Below, in pieces: positions 63,749-64,000 of a stretch of DNA of 64,000 bases; the first letter of the stretch is position 1; every line of letters begins with the position of its first letter. Position numbers and translations under genes: made by a program. Source of the stretch: Streptomyces triculaminicus (GTDB taxonomy: Bacteria; Actinomycetota; Actinomycetes; Streptomycetales; Streptomycetaceae); assembly GCF_017349075.1 (NCBI RefSeq), contig NZ_JAFMOF010000007.1:83467-147466 (forward strand). Reading direction: 5' to 3'. A model generated the notes under the pieces. The model saw nothing but the letters and a program-made list of their open reading frames with translations, was not told the DNA's origin and did no database searches.

Positions 63749-64000
63749 TCAGGCGGTCTTGGTGAACGTGTGGAGATGTTCGCGGAGGAAGGTGTGCAGT
63801 GTCCTGGCGGGGCGGCCGAGGATGGTCTCGATGGTGTCGTTGGGAGATTCCGGGCGGGCGGTGGCCAGTTGCTGGATCTCTACCACGTGGCTGGCGAGCC
63901 AGGGCGGCATGTGTGCGGTGGACAGGAGGTGGCTGTGGAACTCGCTGGGCGGCAGGTCGATGTAGCGAACGGGGCGGCGGGTCAGCTCGCCGAGTAGACG
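63749..64000 (-). CDS. NmrA-like NAD(P)-binding protein, C-terminal part (runs off the window)
   Basis: The last 83 residues are visible: VRYIDLPPSEFHSHLLSTAH, MPPWLASHVVEIQQLATARP, NDTIETILGRPARTLHTFLR and a stop at 63749. This is the C-terminal end of NmrA/SDR-a5-type NAD(P)H-binding proteins (azoreductase/quinone-oxidoreductase-like), with the typical PxR-T-xxxF-x3-H ending. The Rossmann part lies outside the window. Confidence 0.85.
   Translation of the reverse strand, partial: RLLGELTRRPVRYIDLPPSEFHSHLLSTAHMPPWLASHVVEIQQLATARPESPNDTIETILGRPARTLHTFLREHLHTFTKTA

Overview
The window is high-GC actinobacterial DNA, almost certainly a Streptomyces chromosome: codon use is strongly GC3-rich, GTG/TTG starts and 4-bp ATGA/GTGA gene overlaps are common, and many products belong to families typical of streptomycetes (DUF6545/MAB_1171c-type membrane proteins, CU044_5270-type proteins with ECF sigma factors, CGNR regulators, ALF-repeat proteins). 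It reads as an accessory, recombination-scarred region. There is no rRNA or tRNA, and no core metabolic operon was recognised. Many genes are truncated, frameshifted or fused, beside two intact IS elements and relics of Tn3, ISKra4 and IS5-type elements and serine recombinases.

Layout. 1-1.0 kb: tail of a polymorphic toxin with its immunity gene, a zinc-ribbon gene and a Tn3 transposase relic. 1.07-4.6 kb (minus strand): a four-gene operon of XRE regulator, ImmA/IrrE-like metallopeptidase, multi-pass membrane protein and cytochrome P450. 5.4-7.1 kb: a winged-helix gene broken by one in-frame TAA. 7.3-8.6 kb: two decayed CRISPR tracts in reverse orientation. 8.75-16.9 kb: a complete type I-E interference operon (cse1-cse2-cas7e-cas5e-cas6e-cas3) running straight into an eight-repeat CRISPR array, with no cas1/cas2. 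17.3-20.8 kb: an ALF-repeat secreted protein, an SMI1/KNR4 protein, a GNAT enzyme and IS relics. 20.97-28.2 kb: a second copy of the regulator/peptidase/membrane-protein module, this time with an FAD-dependent monooxygenase, followed by another winged-helix gene.

28.9-38.1 kb: lipoprotein, toxin-tail/immunity pair, PIN-RHH toxin-antitoxin, a frameshifted nuclease-type polymorphic toxin with intact immunity gene, a Fic AMP-transferase, a HEPN-like protein and a WXG100 relic. 38.3-42.6 kb: HTH-membrane protein, a chimeric ORF, a His-rich secreted protein and a lone type III polyketide synthase. 44.1-50 kb: an intact IS5-family element, CGNR regulator with a divergent alpha/beta hydrolase, TetR with a divergent MFS pump and cupin. 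50.3-57.3 kb: decayed tyrosine integrase beside a perfect inverted repeat, sigma factor with its partner, and a NACHT/Tn3 relic island bracketed by inverted 28-bp copies. 57.5-64 kb: HTH regulator, second intact IS5-family element, LysR, MBL-fold hydrolase, small membrane protein and the end of an NmrA-like gene.

Two themes stand out. First, the same three-gene module (HTH, metallopeptidase, multi-TM protein) occurs twice, each time translationally coupled or adjacent to a different tailoring oxygenase (P450 or FAD monooxygenase), and each time with a large winged-helix gene divergent from it. Second, the defence content (I-E interference without adaptation, NACHT relic, toxin/immunity tails, Fic, PIN, HEPN) resembles a defence and conflict island in which parts are decaying.
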